The position numbers were made by a program, and so were the translations under genes. This document shows positions 54,249 to 62,245 of a DNA stretch of 64,000 nt, piece by piece. Source of the stretch: JADGRB01 sp963835825 (GTDB lineage: Bacteria; Myxococcota_A; Polyangia; Fen-1088); contig CAWIGZ010000001.1 of assembly GCA_963835825.1 (NCBI GenBank), positions 2,170,001 to 2,234,000 on the forward strand, written 5' to 3'. The first letter of the stretch is position 1. The number at the start of each line of letters is the position of its first letter. The notes under the pieces are model-generated. The model worked only from the letters and a program-made list of their open reading frames with translations. It ran no database searches and was not told the DNA's origin.

Positions 54249-55415
54249 GTGAAACGACCCGGGCTCCGTTCGACATCGTGGCGGGCTGTGCTGGTCTCGG
54301 CCGCGCTGGGCGCCACCGCGGCTCTGGGGCGGCCGGCGACCGGGGCTGACGCGCCGTCGCGAACCGGTGCCGAGGTCTGGAAGGCCACGTGCGCCGCCTG
54401 CCACGGCCCGGACGGCGCCGGGCGTCCGCGCGAAGTCGTCGGCTTCAGTACGCCGTTGCCCGATCTCCGCGACTGTACGTTCTCGACCTCCGAGCCGACC
54501 AAGGATTGGTTCGCGGTGGTCCACGAGGGTGGTCCCGTCCGCGGTCTCGACCGCATGATGCCGGCGTTCGGCGGCGCGCTGACCGATGAGGAGATCTCGC
54601 GGGCCGTCGATTACGTCCGCGGCTTCTGCCGGGACTTGCCCGACTGGCCGCTCGGCGAGCTGAACTTGCCGCGCGCGCTCTACACCGAGAAGGCGTTCCC
54701 CGAGAACGAGGTGGTGCTGACGTCGATCATCGCCCTGCGCGGGCCGGGCAACGTGACCAACGAGCTGGTGTACGAGCAGCGGCTGGGCGCGCGAGCGATG
54801 TTCGAGGTGGGCGTGCCGTTCGGCGTGCTCGACCTGACCGGCATGTCGAGCGCGCCCGCGGGGACGGCTCCCACCGGGTGGACCGCCGGGCTGGGCGACC
54901 TGGGATTCGCGTTCAAGGATGCCGTCGTTCAGAGCGCGAAGACCGGCAGTATCCTGGCCCTGGGGCTGGACGTGTCCGTCCCGACCGGCCGGGCCGACCA
55001 GGGGCTGGGCGCCGGGGTGACCATCTTCGATCCCTTCGTGGCGTTCGGGCAGATCCTGCCGGCGGGAAGCTTCGTTCAGGCACACGCCGGCGTCGATCTT
55101 CCCGTTGACACGACGATCGCCAAGCCGGAGGTCTTCTGGCGGGCCTTGCTGGGATGGAGCATCAGCGCCCACCGCTACGGCCGGATGTACTCGCCGATGC
55201 TCGAGGTGCTGGGGACGCGAGAGCTGGACACCGCCGGCGCGGTGGCCACCTGGGACCTGGTGCCTCAGATGCAAGTGACGCTCAGCCGCCGCAAGCACGT
55301 GCGCCTGGACGTCGGCGCCGACGTCCCGGTGAACCAGACCGCAGACCGCCACGTGCAACTGGGCGCGTACCTTCTCTGGGATTGGTACGAGGGCAGTCCC
55401 CTCCAGGGGTGGTGA
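54249..55415 (+). CDS. Cytochrome c fused to outer-membrane beta-barrel-like domain
   Basis: 388 residues. The signal peptide ends at about residue 33. A monoheme cytochrome c (about 38-130) has CAACH, then MMPAFGGALTDEEISRAVDY with the likely axial Met in the MMPAF loop. From about residue 145 the sequence turns strand-rich with long alternating segments (LYTEKAFPENEVVLTSIIAL; VFWRALLGWSISAHRYGRMY; HVQLGAYLLWDWYEGSPLQG) and a strand-like C-terminus, like transporter-type outer-membrane proteins. The joining of a soluble cytochrome to a barrel-like part is unusual. The stop overlaps the GTG/ATG region of the five-heme gene. Confidence 0.8.
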   Translation: MKRPGLRSTSWRAVLVSAALGATAALGRPATGADAPSRTGAEVWKATCAACHGPDGAGRPREVVGFSTPLPDLRDCTFSTSEPTKDWFAVVHEGGPVRGLDRMMPAFGGALTDEEISRAVDYVRGFCRDLPDWPLGELNLPRALYTEKAFPENEVVLTSIIALRGPGNVTNELVYEQRLGARAMFEVGVPFGVLDLTGMSSAPAGTAPTGWTAGLGDLGFAFKDAVVQSAKTGSILALGLDVSVPTGRADQGLGAGVTIFDPFVAFGQILPAGSFVQAHAGVDLPVDTTIAKPEVFWRALLGWSISAHRYGRMYSPMLEVLGTRELDTAGAVATWDLVPQMQVTLSRRKHVRLDVGADVPVNQTADRHVQLGAYLLWDWYEGSPLQGW

Positions 55416-55417
55416 AG

Positions 55418-57070
55418 ATGCGCCAGGGAAAAATCGCGCTGCTGTTCGGGGGCATCGTGGCCGCAGCGATGCTGGTGCCCGCGCGATCGCCCGCGGAGTC
55501 GCCGCCGCCGCTGTTCTCGGCGTCGGAGCGTTGCCTGGCCTGCCACAACGGCCTGACCACTCCTTCGGGCGAAGACGTCTCGATCGGCTTCGCCTGGCGG
55601 GCCTCGATCATGGCCAACGCCGCCCGAGATCCCTACTGGCAGGCTGCCGTCCGGCGCGAGCTCATCGACCATCCTCGGGCCGCGGCGACGATCGAAGACG
55701 AGTGCTCGGCGTGCCACATGCCGATGACGCGCTTTGCGGCCCGCGCGGCCGGCCAGAACGGCGAGATCTTCTCGCACCTCGGCCGCGCCGCCGGGCCGCG
55801 CGGCGCCGATCCGCTGGCCATCGACGGGGTGTCGTGCGCGCTTTGCCACCAGCTCCACAACGGCGGCCCCGGGCTCGAGCACGACGGCGAGTTTCGGATC
55901 GATCTGACCCGTCCCTGGGGTGACCGTCTGGCCCTCGGTCCGTACGACGTTCCAGCGCCCCGGGCCCGCGTCATGCAGTCGTCGACGGGGTTCGTTCCGG
56001 CGCGCGCCACCAACTTCGAGTCATCCGAGCTCTGCTCGACCTGCCACACGCTGTACACGACGGCCCTCGAGAGCCCGACGACCGGCGGCGGCGCCCGCCC
56101 GATCGCGCGCTTTCCCGAGCAGGTGCCGTACCTCGAGTGGCGCGCCAGCGCCTACGCGCAAGAGGGGACCGGCAAGAGCTGCCAGGCCTGTCACATGACG
56201 TTCACCAGCGAGCCGGCACCGGCGTCCAGCGTGCTCGGCCCGCCGCGCGAGCAGTTCGCCCGCCACGGCTTCCAGGGGGCGAACTTCTTCATGCTGGGGA
56301 TGCTGGAACGTTACCGAGACGAGCTGGAGGTCGCGGCGCTGCCTCAGGAGCTGAGCCTTTCGCGGCAACGGACGCTGGACCTGCTGCGAACCGCCGCGGC
56401 CACCGTCTCGATCGCGCGCGCCGCGGTTCGCGGAGATCACCTGGAGGCCGAGGTCGCCGTCACCAACACGGCCGGGCACAAGCTGCCGACCGCGTACCCG
56501 TCGCGCCGGGCCTGGCTGCGGCTGGCGGTCCGCGACGCCGCCGGGCGGGTGCTGTTCTCTTCCGGCGAGCTGCGCCCCGACGGCAGCATCGAGGGGAACG
56601 ACAACGATCGCGACCCGCGGGCGTTCGAGCCGCACCACCAGGTCATCTCGACGCCGGAGGACGTGCAGATCTACGAGTCGATCATGGTGGATGCCCGCGC
56701 GCGGGTCACCACCGGCCTTTTGTCCGCGGTTCGCTACGCCAAGGACAATCGGCTCTTGCCGCGCGGCTTCGACAAGGCGGCGGCCGCCGCCGACTGCGCG
56801 GTGGAGGGCGACGCCCGGGACGATCCCGATTTCCAGGGCGGCGGCGACCGCGTCGTCTACCGGGTGCCGCTGCCGTCCGGCGCCGTCGGTCCCTTCCGCG
56901 TCGACGTCGCCCTGCTCTACCAGCCGATCGCGTTTCGATGGGCCCACAATCTGGACCCCTACAGTTCCGCGCCGGAGCCCGCCCGGTTCGTCGGGTACTA
57001 CCGGTCGATGTCGGCGGCCTCCGCGACGACGTTGGCCGCCGACGCCACCAGCGTCGCCGCCGAACGGTGA
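55418..57070 (+). CDS. Five-heme c-type cytochrome
   Basis: 550 residues with a signal peptide (LLFGGIVAAAMLVPARSPAE) and five heme motifs: CLACH (about residue 40), CSACH, CALCH, CSTCH and CQACH (about 255). Several His lie nearby to serve as distal ligands (CHNG, CHMPMTRF, CHQLHNGG). The C-terminal half (about 300-550) has no heme. It contains a beta-sandwich (VAVTNTAGHKLPTAYPSRRA, LRLAVRDAAGRVLFSSGELR) that is also seen in other periplasmic multiheme cytochromes. An in-frame GTG at 55412 overlaps the stop of the upstream gene in GTGA, so coupling is likely. Electron transfer in the periplasm is the expected role. Confidence 0.9.
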   Translation: MRQGKIALLFGGIVAAAMLVPARSPAESPPPLFSASERCLACHNGLTTPSGEDVSIGFAWRASIMANAARDPYWQAAVRRELIDHPRAAATIEDECSACHMPMTRFAARAAGQNGEIFSHLGRAAGPRGADPLAIDGVSCALCHQLHNGGPGLEHDGEFRIDLTRPWGDRLALGPYDVPAPRARVMQSSTGFVPARATNFESSELCSTCHTLYTTALESPTTGGGARPIARFPEQVPYLEWRASAYAQEGTGKSCQACHMTFTSEPAPASSVLGPPREQFARHGFQGANFFMLGMLERYRDELEVAALPQELSLSRQRTLDLLRTAAATVSIARAAVRGDHLEAEVAVTNTAGHKLPTAYPSRRAWLRLAVRDAAGRVLFSSGELRPDGSIEGNDNDRDPRAFEPHHQVISTPEDVQIYESIMVDARARVTTGLLSAVRYAKDNRLLPRGFDKAAAAADCAVEGDARDDPDFQGGGDRVVYRVPLPSGAVGPFRVDVALLYQPIAFRWAHNLDPYSSAPEPARFVGYYRSMSAASATTLAADATSVAAER

Positions 57071-57089
57071 GGTTCGCCCCGGAGCGCGG

Positions 57090-57620
57090 CTATTTCCCTT
57101 CTTCGGAAAGCCGCGCGGGCGGCTTCGACGGGCCCGGTTTTGCGTTGGCCAGGAAGTAGCTTTTGAGTTGCGCCTTGTCGCCATCCGACAGCCTGGCCGC
57201 GGGATGCATCGGGAAGACGTAGAACCAGGGCGGCATCTCTCCGGACTCCACCTGCTCCCAGCAGGTCTCGAGATCGTCGGCGCGTTCGTCCTCGTCGACG
57301 TCGCCCCACTCGGAGAAATTGAGGTGGTTGCGACCCTTGTGGACGTCGCGGGCCATCAGCCAGGAGCCGGGTGCCAGCCGACTGTAGAGGGGCCATCGCG
57401 TTTCGTTGGTGTGGCAATCGAAACAGGCGCGTCTCAAGATCGCCGCCACCTCGGGCGGGGCATCGAGCGCGTAGCGCTCGGGCGGATTCGTCCCGACGTC
57501 CTTGACCGGGACGAGCTGGATTCCCAGCCCGGCCACCACCGCGCCGAGCCCGACGAACTTCAGGATCCGCCTCGCTCGACTCCGGGAGCGAGAGGGCCCC
57601 TCCAAGCCAGGATCGAACAT
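57090..57620 (-). CDS. Haem-binding-domain cytochrome (membrane-anchored)
   Basis: 176 residues. N-terminal anchor (VGLGAVVAGLGIQLVPV), then the Haem_bd layout: ILRRACFDCHTNETRWPLYS near residue 65, with WLMARDVHKGRNHLNFSEWG after it and MPPWFYVFPMHPAARLSDGD with the likely Met ligand. One heme c attached to C-x-x-C-H. It is read after the Rieske gene with 2 bases between them, so they are one operon. It is convergent with the five-heme gene (19 bases between stops). Confidence 0.88.
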   Translation of the reverse strand: MFDPGLEGPSRSRSRARRILKFVGLGAVVAGLGIQLVPVKDVGTNPPERYALDAPPEVAAILRRACFDCHTNETRWPLYSRLAPGSWLMARDVHKGRNHLNFSEWGDVDEDERADDLETCWEQVESGEMPPWFYVFPMHPAARLSDGDKAQLKSYFLANAKPGPSKPPARLSEEGK

Positions 57621-57622
57621 GT

Positions 57623-58109
57623 TCAGCCGGCCGGGGTGCGGGTGTTTGCGGAGACCGGCTGGCTGCCGTCGACGGTGAGGCTGCCGTCCGCGGCGATGGT
57701 CACCGCGTAATGCTGCAGCGGCGCCCGCGCCGGTCCGGCCGTGACGCTCCCGTTGCCGTCGAAGGCCGACCCGTGACAGGGGCAGCTCAGCCCGGTCGAG
57801 ATCTTGTCGGCGCTGTCATCGAGCAGGCATCCGGCGTGCGTGCAGACGGCGGACATCGCATAGACGCCGTTGGCGTCTCGGGCCACCACGAAGTTCGACA
57901 TCACCAGGAGGGTTCCCACCGCCAGCGACGAGACGTTCCCGCCGGTGACCGGACCGGTCGGGCGGCGAGCCGGTCGGATTTCCGCAGCCCGACACGGCAC
58001 CCCCGAGGACCACCAGCCCGGTCGCGGCGCCGGCCATCATCAAGAGATCGCGGCGATTGACCGCCCGCCTCGAACAGTTGGAACAGCGGTCCTTCTCGTC
58101 GTTGGTCAT
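57623..58109 (-). CDS. Rieske [2Fe-2S] protein (frameshifted)
   Basis: About 161 residues over two frames. A Tat-type signal (NRRDLLMMAGAATGLVVLGG) and a lipobox-like GCG come first. After a one-base insertion at about 57960 (restored: SPPTGPVTGGNV), the Rieske domain follows with both cluster motifs, CTHAGCL and CPCHGSAFD. The final strands read SVTAGPARAPLQHYAVTIAA. Cluster ligands (Cys-x-His, Cys-x-x-His) are all present. It would pass electrons in the periplasm. It lies 63 bases after the Cys-rich lipoprotein gene and directly before the haem-binding gene. Confidence 0.85.
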
Positions 58110-58172
58110 CGTGTGCCCTCCACGAGACTCGGTACCTCGGCAACTCGACGATCAGGCAAATGCGGACGCTCG

Positions 58173-58478
58173 TCACAAGTCGGCTCGACACCTCGACGCA
58201 TCCGGATCGCAGAACTGATTCGCGGCGCAATCCGCCGCCGTCAGGCAACCCACGCAGCGGCCCGTCGATCGATTGCAACGTGGGAACGGGCTCGCGCATT
58301 GCTGATCGCTCGAGCACGATCGATCGGCCGCCGGGGCATCTGTTCCGGACTCAGGCCGGTCGAATTGAAGCGTGACGCGACAGCCGAGAAGGCCGAGCGC
58401 CGCGATCGCCGCGACGACGAGCATCGTCATCCTCGGCCGCGGCCGCGCCCCGGACGAAGAGGTCTCGCCGAAGGTCAT
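58173..58478 (-). CDS. Small Cys-rich lipoprotein in sigma/FecR operon
   Basis: 101 residues. Lipobox AALGLLGCRV, then short polar linker and a Cys-rich end: CSSDQQCASPFPRCNRSTGR, CVGCLTAADCAANQFCDP, DASRCRADL, with nine Cys after the lipidated one. This Cys pattern resembles the small Cys-rich modules of other surface lipoproteins in the window. The start ATG overlaps the FecR stop in ATGA, so the two are coupled; it may be the output or the sensor of the sigma/FecR pair. Confidence 0.7.
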   Translation of the reverse strand: MTFGETSSSGARPRPRMTMLVVAAIAALGLLGCRVTLQFDRPESGTDAPAADRSCSSDQQCASPFPRCNRSTGRCVGCLTAADCAANQFCDPDASRCRADL

Positions 58479-59518
58479 CGCGCCGGCGGGAGCGGCTCGC
58501 TCAATTTCGCCCGAGCCGACTCCGCGCTCTGCTTCAGGGGACTGTTCGGGAACCGGGCCAGGAGAACGTCGAGCAACTCGACGGCCTCCCGGCGATCGCC
58601 CGCCCTCCCTGCCTTGAGGGCCGCGCTGAAGAGATCGTTCTCGGTGGCCAGCGTCGAAGCGGGCACGCTCTCCGGCGGCGCGTTCCTCGACGACGCGAGC
58701 GACGCACGCGCGGGGGCGCGCTTCACCGGGACCGTCGCCCGTTCGGGCGCCTGCACCACCGGCGAGAGGGCCCGTTCCGGGCAGCCGAGCGGCCAGTGAT
58801 GACCGGCCTCGACCCTGACCTCGTGTCCGAGCGACCGAACGACGACGACCCCTTCGGTGACGGCGACGCGGGTGACGACGCCCTGTCCGCACGCCTCGTC
58901 CGGAGGGACGACCGTCACCTTGAACCGGGTGCCGCGCACCTCGACCTCGGCGTCCGGCGTGGCGATCACGAAGCGCTCGCCGGCCTTCAGCTTCGTCACG
59001 TGCGCCGAGACGGCGCCCCGCCCCAGTCGAAACCAGCGTTCGACGTCGGCGCGCACCAGCTGCAACTCGGAGCGGGGATCGACCTCGAGCGTCGTCCCAT
59101 CAGCGCCGGTCAGCGCGAGAGGGAGCGCATCGCTGCGGAGGCGCTCGCCGGGGTGCCATTCCTGCCCAATCAGCAGGGGCTGGACCTCGCCGCTCGCAGC
59201 GGTGACGCTGGCAAAGGCGCTCCCCTCGGCGACGAACCGCTGGCTCGCGTGCGGCGGAGCCTCCAGGCCCGCGCTCGCCGTCGGCGAGGCCGTTCTTCAA
59301 CCGAGAGCCAGGACCAGCGCCAGCCCGAGCATCCCCGTCGCGACGCCGGCGATCCCCACGACGCGACGGCGACGCCGGCGCCCCGCCGCGACGATGATGA
59401 CGCCCGAGAGCATGGCGATGGTGTGGTCGGGCGACGACGAACGCTGCGGCCTGATTCGCGCGCGCGCCCCCCGCAGCAGCCGCGCCGCCCGCAGCGCATA
59501 TCGCGACTCGCCGCTCAC
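58475..59518 (-). CDS. FecR-type anti-sigma/regulator protein with internal TGA
   Basis: About 347 codons starting at GTG 59518, which overlaps the sigma stop in GTGA. Short basic cytoplasmic part, then a membrane segment (GIAGVATGMLGLALVLALG). A TGA at 59297-59299 follows directly, in the same frame as what comes after. Past the TGA the FecR domain runs from ASVTAASGEVQPLLIGQEW through LEVDPRSELQLV and RGAVSAHVTK to VEVRGTRFKV. A helical Ala-rich tail (FSAALKAGRAGDRREAVELL) ends in a TPR-like repeat. FecR proteins bind ECF sigma factors and carry outside signals to them. One substitution, CGA to TGA, would explain the stop; a second start below it lacks a good leader. Confidence 0.8.
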
Positions 59519-60183
59519 GGATCGCCTCGCTCGAGCAGATCGACCAGCCGCGGGTCGGCGGCGATCAGCTGGTGCAGGTCGCGGCGTCCACGCACGAGGC
59601 GGCTCTGGGCGGCGACGACCGAGGCGCCGCAGATGTGGGCGACCTCGTCCAGGGAATAGCCGCACACGTCGTGAAGAACGAAGGCCCAGGCGCGGTCGGG
59701 GCGCATGGTCGTCAGATGGTCCACCACCTGCTTGACCGCATCGCGCAGCAGAACTCTTTGCGCGATGCCCGGCGTCTTCTGGCTCGCCGAGAGCTCGTCG
59801 TCGCCGTCCAGCGCCGACTCGAAGATGTTTCGCTCCAGCCGACGGCGCCGGATGTGCTTGTAGACGACGTGCGCCGCCACCGCGGAGACCCAGGCATCGA
59901 GCGGACACTCGCCGCGGTAGGAGGGCAAGGACTCGATGAGCTGAACGAGGGCAATTTGAACGAGGTCCTCGCCGTCGCGATCGGCTCGACCGATCAACCG
60001 GCGCACCGTGCGCTCGACGATCGGCTTGATGCGCCAGTAGAAGTCCTCGGCCACGACCGCGTCGCCGCGCCGCACCGCCTCCAGAATCTCGTCGTCCCGC
60101 CGCGAGACCCGGCGTTCGACGGGGCCCTCCTGTCCGTTTGGAACGACGGAAAGCGAGGGCCCGGATGTTCGAAGGACAACCAT
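59515..60183 (-). CDS. ECF-type RNA polymerase sigma factor
   Basis: 222 residues. Region 2 (GEDLVQIALVQLIESLPSYR, WVSAVAAHVVYKHIRRRRLE) and region 4 (GYSLDEVAHICGASVVAAQS, RLVRGRRDLHQLI) form the two-domain ECF layout; a 30-residue N-terminal extension precedes them. It starts at ATG 60183, 42 bases after the upstream barrel-protein gene, and overlaps FecR by four bases. It most likely directs its own operon, but no ECF -35 (AAC-type) motif stands out before the upstream gene. Confidence 0.9.
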   Translation of the reverse strand: MVVLRTSGPSLSVVPNGQEGPVERRVSRRDDEILEAVRRGDAVVAEDFYWRIKPIVERTVRRLIGRADRDGEDLVQIALVQLIESLPSYRGECPLDAWVSAVAAHVVYKHIRRRRLERNIFESALDGDDELSASQKTPGIAQRVLLRDAVKQVVDHLTTMRPDRAWAFVLHDVCGYSLDEVAHICGASVVAAQSRLVRGRRDLHQLIAADPRLVDLLERGDP

Positions 60184-60225
60184 ACGATCACCCTCAGGGT
60201 ACCGCAGAGGCAGCCGAAGCAGGCA

Positions 60226-61242
60226 CTAGAAGCGCGAAAGGACCCCCAGCTCGAGCACCAGCTGGGTGTGCGGAATGGTGGCAGCGACCCGGCCTGCCAC
60301 GTAAACGTCCGCCGCCGTCAGGAACTCTTCAAGGCCCGCGCCGGCCACCAGCGCCGTTGCAGGCGACAGGCGGTAGCCGCCCTGCGCCAGCAGATCGCCG
60401 CCCAGGGACCAGTAACCCTCCGTGCGAGAGCCGTTTTGGTCCTGCTCGCCGCGCTGGACGGCGGCGTGCATGCCCAGCAGATCGGCGCGCGCGCCGAAGC
60501 CGAACGCATGCGGTCGTGCGAACGACGAGCTCATCCAGGCGGCGCCGACGGCTGCCAGAACCGTTCGGGCCGTCGCGCCAGCGCCGTCGACGTCGGCGAC
60601 CCGGAACCCCAGCCCCGCCCGCAACGCCCAGTTCGTCGAGAGCAGGCGCCGCAGCCCGATCATCCCGCCGATGCAGTCGTCGAGGTCGCCCCAGTGACCG
60701 CTGGCCGTGGTGACGTCGGCCTCCAGCGCCCATTGCGCGGGCGCCTCGATCGACGCTGGGCCGGCGGCCACCGCGACGGGTTGGACGGGCCGCTGCGGCT
60801 TCGGGGCCAAACTGGGACGGGTGGGAATCGGCGCCGGCGGCGGCGACGTCGCCACGGGCGCGATGCCCCAACTTTCGTCGAGGACGGAGGCAATCACCAG
60901 GCCCAGCGCGCGACCGCGCTCGGCGGGGAGATCGCGGGCGCTGAAGACGATGGTCCGCGCGATCCAGTGGGTGACCCCGTCCTCGGGGGAGGCGACGAAC
61001 GCCCGCACCTCGGTGGTCAAGAGCGAGGCGTCATGCCAGCTCACGACCACCACCGCCGCGGCACCCGCCTTCGAGGCGTCGGCGACCACCTCGACGTCCG
61101 GTGGAGCGGCCGACGCCACGCGCACGACGGTCTTGGCTCCGGCCGGCATGGACTCGAGGCACGCGGAGGCTGCGTCTCGAGCCATGGAGATGGCACCGGG
61201 GTTCGCCGTCACCGCGACGAGGAGGACAAGCGGAGCCGTCAC
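60226..61242 (-). CDS. Exported protein with C-terminal beta-barrel, first gene of sigma operon
   Basis: 338 residues. Starts at GTG 61242 with a signal-like hydrophobic start (APLVLLVAVTANPG). Residues about 20-130 form a mixed alpha/beta domain (AGAAAVVVVSWHDASLLTTE; LGLVIASVLDES). After a Pro-rich linker (about 140-165), the rest is strand-rich with alternating aromatic residues: PAQWALEADVTTASGHWGDL, WALRAGLGFRVADVDGAGAT, HTQLVLELGVLSRF ending in Phe. A terminal Phe strand is typical of outer-membrane barrels. Proteins of this pattern often precede ECF sigma genes in myxobacteria and may sense or send the signal. No family name is certain. Confidence 0.65.
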   Translation of the reverse strand: MTAPLVLLVAVTANPGAISMARDAASACLESMPAGAKTVVRVASAAPPDVEVVADASKAGAAAVVVVSWHDASLLTTEVRAFVASPEDGVTHWIARTIVFSARDLPAERGRALGLVIASVLDESWGIAPVATSPPPAPIPTRPSLAPKPQRPVQPVAVAAGPASIEAPAQWALEADVTTASGHWGDLDDCIGGMIGLRRLLSTNWALRAGLGFRVADVDGAGATARTVLAAVGAAWMSSSFARPHAFGFGARADLLGMHAAVQRGEQDQNGSRTEGYWSLGGDLLAQGGYRLSPATALVAGAGLEEFLTAADVYVAGRVAATIPHTQLVLELGVLSRF

Positions 61243-61280
61243 GACGACGGCGAATCATACGTCGCGATCGGAAGTTTCGC

Positions 61281-62045
61281 TCAGTTGTTCAGCGCGCCGG
61301 CGTCGATCCAGGCCTTGAGCGCGGCGAGGTTGGCGGCCGAGAGCTTCGGCCCCCCCGGCGGCATCGAGCCGGAGTTGCACGTGGTGTAGAAGCTCGAGCC
61401 GGCGCCGTTGCCGGGGGTGACCCGGCTCTTCACCGCGGAGTAGGCGTTGGATTGCGAGGAGAAGCTGACGCCCTTCTGGCTCCCGGGGTTGTGGCAGTTG
61501 CTGCCCGAACAGTACTGAACGAGGACAGCGTAGATCTGGGTGAACGTCGGCGCCGCGGCACCGCCGGCCCCGGATCCGCCCGTCCCCGTGGATCCGCCGG
61601 TTCCCTTGATCCCACCCGTCCCGGTCGATCCGCCCGTACTGGGCGAGCCGCCAGTTCCCTTCACGCCGCCGGTGCCGACAAACCCGCCGGTGCCGACAAA
61701 CCCGCCCGTGCCAAACGATCCGCCCGTGCCAAACGACCCGCCCGTCGCGGTCGTGCCCCCGGTCGCGTTGCCCCCGGTGCCGCGTCCACCGGTTCCCGAA
61801 CCGCCGGTCCCGATGATCCCGCCCGAGCCCCCGCCTGTCCCGGTCACCGAGCCCCCCGTCCCCACGCTTCCCCCGCTCCCCTGGTCGGAGCCCCCGGTTC
61901 CGCTGCCGGTCGCCCCGGTGCCGCCGGCCCCGCTCACGCTGGCGTCGGACAAATCCAGTTGATCGCTCACCGCGCATGCACTGGCAATCAGGGTCAGGAG
62001 GCCTGCCACGGCCAGGATGCCCCTATGTGCGGAAAGAATCTTCAT
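61281..62045 (-). CDS. GTGG-linker lipoprotein with single heme c-like motif
   Basis: 254 residues. Signal with lipobox LLTLIASACAV, then a very long Gly/Thr-rich linker (about 37-165) of TGG-type units, then a small C-terminal domain with QYCSGSNCHNPGSQKGVSFS. The Cys-(x)4-Cys-His spacing is a longer variant of the heme motif, and a CNSGSMPPGG Met loop follows (possible axial Met), with LKAWIDAG closing it. This resembles the small cytochrome-like domains (planctomycete-type) found on surface lipoproteins. Heme binding is not certain. The gene may be read with the sigma operon, as only 38 bases separate them. Confidence 0.7.
   Translation of the reverse strand: MKILSAHRGILAVAGLLTLIASACAVSDQLDLSDASVSGAGGTGATGSGTGGSDQGSGGSVGTGGSVTGTGGGSGGIIGTGGSGTGGRGTGGNATGGTTATGGSFGTGGSFGTGGFVGTGGFVGTGGVKGTGGSPSTGGSTGTGGIKGTGGSTGTGGSGAGGAAAPTFTQIYAVLVQYCSGSNCHNPGSQKGVSFSSQSNAYSAVKSRVTPGNGAGSSFYTTCNSGSMPPGGPKLSAANLAALKAWIDAGALNN
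61666..61737. repeat. Four tandem 18-bp units in lipoprotein linker
   Basis: Units at 61666, 61684, 61702 and 61720 with an 18-base period: two identical copies, then two near-identical ones. Each encodes one six-residue unit of the TGG type (minus strand). Exact neighbours indicate recent slippage or unequal exchange. Confidence 0.8.
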
Positions 62046-62161
62046 GTGACCTCCATGCGCAGATTTGGGTAGGCAGACGTTGGTGCCCTGAGGCCCAAAG
62101 AAAGAGGCACGTTTCTGGCAAAAATCGACGGACAGCTCCTGCGTCGGCCAGGGACCTCGTG

Positions 62162-62197
62162 GTAACTAATTGATTCTTTACATATTTTATTGTTACA
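62162..62197. promoter_or_regulatory. AT-rich island with inverted repeat upstream of the GTGG lipoprotein
   Basis: In otherwise GC-rich DNA this 36-base stretch is about three-quarters A/T. Its ends, GTAACTAAT and ATTGTTAC, are inverted complements with one bulged base. It is the likely promoter or operator of the lipoprotein starting at 62045 (minus strand), though no clean -35/-10 pair can be picked. Confidence 0.4.
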
Positions 62198-62245
62198 GAA
62201 TCGGATCTTCTGGCGAGCTGCCGCGCGCGCCTCGGCTGGACGCGG

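Noticed and set aside
3911..58109. Programmed ribosomal frameshifting as a general explanation for the broken genes
   Set aside because: No common slippery site, stem or stop context at the junctions; housekeeping-type genes from different families are affected.
61555..61960. Regular repeats that could suggest a CRISPR array
   Set aside because: Period 18 without spacers, and it encodes the Gly/Thr linker of a lipoprotein.
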